This document shows, in pieces, positions 63,865-64,000 of a stretch of DNA of 64,000 bases. Under the pieces are notes generated by a model that did no database searches, was not told the DNA's origin, and worked only from the letters and a program-made list of their open reading frames with translations. Position numbers and translations under genes: made by a program. Numbering within the stretch: the first letter of the stretch is position 1; each line of letters begins with the position of its first letter. This stretch comes from Beijerinckiaceae bacterium (lineage in GTDB: Bacteria; Pseudomonadota; Alphaproteobacteria; Rhizobiales; Beijerinckiaceae), in NCBI GenBank assembly GCA_947475995.1, contig CANJNI010000026.1, positions 1-64,000 on the forward strand, written 5' to 3'.

Positions 63865-64000
63865 GTCAGGCTCACCAGCCGCAGCCGCGACGGCTCTTGC
63901 GGGACTTGCGGGACTTCTTGGACTTGCGGGACTTGCGTCCGCCGCCGTAGCCGCCGCCGAAGCCTTCGAGTTCGTTCTGGATGATCGGGAAACCAGCGAT
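63854..64000 (-). repeat. Inverted partner of the copy 1 peptide region
   Basis: This segment is the inverted copy of about 20-175, identical apart from a nine-base triplet deletion. It runs off the window end, so its full length is unknown. Two long identical inverted stretches bracketing about 63.7 kb are possible substrates for recombination. Confidence 0.8.
63872..64000 (-). CDS. Small (R/K)KS-repeat peptide, copy 3 (cut by window end)
   Basis: 42 codons from residue 3 to the end are visible; the first two codons lie outside. The sequence equals copy 1 except for one missing KKS triplet (nine bases), giving five triplets and the same RRGCGW ending, so the full peptide should be 44 residues. 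Identity with copy 1 continues 18 bases past the stop codon. It runs in the opposite direction to copies 1 and 2 and probably belongs to a further group of such genes beyond the window. Confidence 0.85.
   Translation of the reverse strand: MAGFPIIQNELEGFGGGYGGGRKSRKSKKSRKSRKSRRGCGW

Overview
The window is a high-GC chromosomal stretch from an alphaproteobacterium, most likely of the order Hyphomicrobiales (Rhizobiales). The supporting markers are the fba-pgk-gap-tkt run beside a DUF4164-zapA pair, an IalB-family protein, split pntAA/pntAB/pntB preceded by a tiny aa3-type cytochrome oxidase subunit IV gene, and several FCD-type GntR regulators and Bug-type binding proteins. I see no tRNA, rRNA, CRISPR array, transposase or integrase. 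No gene-free stretch exceeds about 280 bases.

Left edge (1-5561): two tandem genes for very small peptides (47 and 42 residues). They share a conserved N-terminal half, a Gly-rich hinge, a run of basic-Lys-Ser triplets and a C-terminal Cys. A terminator follows, then an ABC exporter translationally coupled to a soluble Hanks-type Ser/Thr kinase, then a secreted probable outer-membrane protein and a Tad-domain surface protein. A third copy of the peptide gene, nearly identical to the first but one triplet shorter, lies in opposite orientation at the right edge and is cut by the window end. I recognise no described system of this form. Peptide plus kinase plus exporter is the most interesting content here.

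Housekeeping block (5665-36429): a bicupin protein; an EmrAB-type drug efflux pair with a divergent TetR regulator and two palindromic operators; a Sel1-repeat protein; a ThiE-like protein; a TauD-family dioxygenase; a palindromic repeat element; fba, pgk, gap and tkt; DUF4164-zapA; groES-groEL; a lytic transglycosylase; a LemA-TPM-TPM operon; a quinone oxidoreductase with an ECF sigma factor; IalB; acetyl-CoA synthetase; and the pyridine nucleotide transhydrogenase operon.

Catabolic block (36616-63762): a tannase-family esterase and a LigJ-like amidohydrolase suggest gallate/protocatechuate-type metabolism. Next come a GntR regulator with a VOC dioxygenase and an FAH hydrolase, three Bug-type binding proteins without TctA/TctB partners, and an alpha/beta hydrolase. 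Around a second GntR regulator (54300) two operons diverge. The minus-strand operon carries a fused oligopeptide-type ATPase, two permeases and a two-gene acyl-CoA dehydrogenase. The plus-strand operon carries a Rieske oxygenase, an NDP-forming acyl-CoA synthetase, an enoyl-CoA hydratase, a 3-hydroxyacyl-CoA dehydrogenase, a thiolase-fold protein lacking its usual cysteines, a DUF35 partner and a family-5 binding protein. Together these read as uptake, ring oxidation, CoA activation and side-chain shortening of an unknown, probably aromatic or alicyclic, acid.
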